Assembly (NCBI GenBank): GCA_003427395.1
Contig: BFEA01000003.1
Coordinates: forward strand, 9,002,601 to 9,030,214
Origin: Chara braunii
Taxonomy: Eukaryota > Streptophyta > Charophyceae > Charales > Characeae
Direction of reading: 5' to 3'
DNA length: 27,614 bases
A program made the translations under genes and the position numbers. Below, piece after piece: positions 26,896 to 27,614 of the stretch; the stretch's first letter is position 1; the number at the start of each line of letters is the position of its first letter. The notes beneath the pieces were generated by a model. It had not been told where the DNA came from. It was given only the letters and a program-made list of their open reading frames with translations, and searched no databases.

Positions 26896-26899
26896 CAAA
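26896..26899. other. CAAA, probable target-site duplication right of the gypsy element
   Basis: Equals 16866-16869. Four bp is one less than the usual five for this group; the fifth base differs (C on the left, G on the right). Confidence 0.5.
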
Positions 26900-26944
26900 G
26901 GAGAAAACTGCTTATTTTTCCTTTTTCTGCTCTGCTTTTCTCGC

Positions 26945-26991
26945 AGTTCATCTTTCCTTGCCTCTCCTTGCCTCTCTTTGCCTCTCCTTGG
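26945..26991 (+). repeat. CTTGCCTCTC decamer tandem repeat
   Basis: About four copies of TTGCCTCTCC or a close variant run head to tail (26956-26990). Confidence 0.7.
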
Positions 26992-27049
26992 TTTTTACTC
27001 GTTCCAAAATTATGATTGTGCCGCTCCCATCCTCTTTTTGGCTTTTTCT

Positions 27050-27228
27050 TCCTGCTTTCCATTTTGATTGTGGCTTCCAGGTGCAAGGTTCACTATGCCT
27101 TTTTCTGTCTACTTCCTATCTTGATTGTGCCTCTCAGGTTCTCTTTCTATTTTGATTGTGCCTTCCAGGTGCAATGGTCCCCGTTCTATTTTGATTGTAC
27201 CTTTCAGGTGCAGGGGTCCCCACTTATG
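27050..27228 (+). repeat. Four diverged units with TTTTGATTGTGCCTTCCAGGTGCA core
   Basis: The cores TTTTGATTGTGGCTTCCAGG, CTTGATTGTGCCTCTCAGG, TTTTGATTGTGCCTTCCAGG and TTTTGATTGTACCTTTCAGG start near 27061, 27119, 27151 and 27189. Three continue with TGCA. The last two units are 38 bp apart and most alike (TTCTATTTTGATTGT.CC). No gene. Confidence 0.7.
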
Positions 27229-27614
27229 TGTGGACGAGAAGAAAGTGTGACACACTTGCGGGCTGCTTGTACATGCTATGGAGTCAGGTTGAAAGAAGGA
27301 AGAGAGGCAAAGGAAGATCAACGTTCTTCACCTGAACAGAACACCCAGTCTTTATAAGTAGCGTGGTTTCCTCCTGTCGACATCTAGTAGGACTACAACA
27401 TTATTGCAATGACTTGCTGATTTCTACTGCCGAGACTGTCTGCGAGGCTGTACACTAACCGGTAGGGTTAGATTTGTAATTTTGTTTGGCTGAGGGCTAA
27501 CCGAGAGACCTGCCTGTAAGGAAATTCGTGAGGGACAGATCTGCAAATCTGCGAAAATGCAGGCCCAGTACTAACTCGAATTCCTACAGCTACCCTAACT
27601 GCTGATAGCAGGCC
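27229..27614. other. No recognised feature
   Basis: Ordinary-composition sequence without a long or motif-bearing frame, repeat or RNA gene that I can support. It may belong to a feature continuing beyond the window. Confidence 0.5.

Overview
This looks like nuclear DNA from a plant-lineage eukaryote with a large, repeat-rich genome. I see no credible host gene, tRNA, rRNA or CRISPR array. Nearly all recognisable coding sequence is decayed retrotransposon: plant-type L1 LINEs (DUF4283/CCHC ORF1; endonuclease, reverse transcriptase and zf-RVT in ORF2) and one Ty3/gypsy chromovirus primed by initiator-Met tRNA. The mix of families, the Gag style and the microsatellite load suggest a charophyte alga such as Chara braunii. 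That assignment is from memory of similar sequences, not from a search.

Layout. 1-700: two diverged tandem units about 382 bp apart, each with a TGACGTCA palindrome. 1360-1490: a LINE 3' end with a hairpin and A-rich tail. 1500-9305: one plant-type LINE (LINE-A). ORF1 and the first half of the endonuclease are on the + strand; the rest of the endonuclease, the RT and the zinc-finger end are on the - strand (9240 to 5285). The two endonuclease halves meet at the same protein position, so a roughly 3.95-kb internal inversion, or a misassembly of that shape, is the simplest reading. A 38-bp Nextera mate-pair junction adapter flanked by a 198-bp duplication lies inside the RT (7234-7667) and shows that this part of the assembly is faulty. 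9627-11717: the 3' part of a second, related LINE (LINE-B) with its 3' UTR hairpin and poly(A). 12215-12962: a diverged inverted repeat around a GGCC-rich minisatellite. 13380-16300: a fold-back structure with roughly 0.5-kb inverted arms, CCTTG/CAAGG-rich inner halves and TG/CA microsatellite ends, containing a 96-bp N gap. 16870-26895: a complete but dead Ty3/gypsy chromovirus on the - strand (two LTRs, PBS, PPT, gag, protease, RT-RNase H, integrase-chromodomain), with a 262-bp MITE-like insertion between gag and protease. 26896-27614: flanking DNA with short tandem repeats.

How it fits together: this is a nest of transposable elements at different stages of decay. The LINE machinery probably explains the poly(A) tails and a tail-only insertion at 4478-4526. 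The LTR element inserted into older sequence, leaving a 4-bp CAAA duplication, and later received a DNA-transposon-like insertion. Nothing here looks like an active host pathway. The most unusual items are the conserved extra domain in both LINE ORF2 proteins, the shared LINE 3' hairpin, the fold-back element, and the MITE whose removal restores the interrupted frame.
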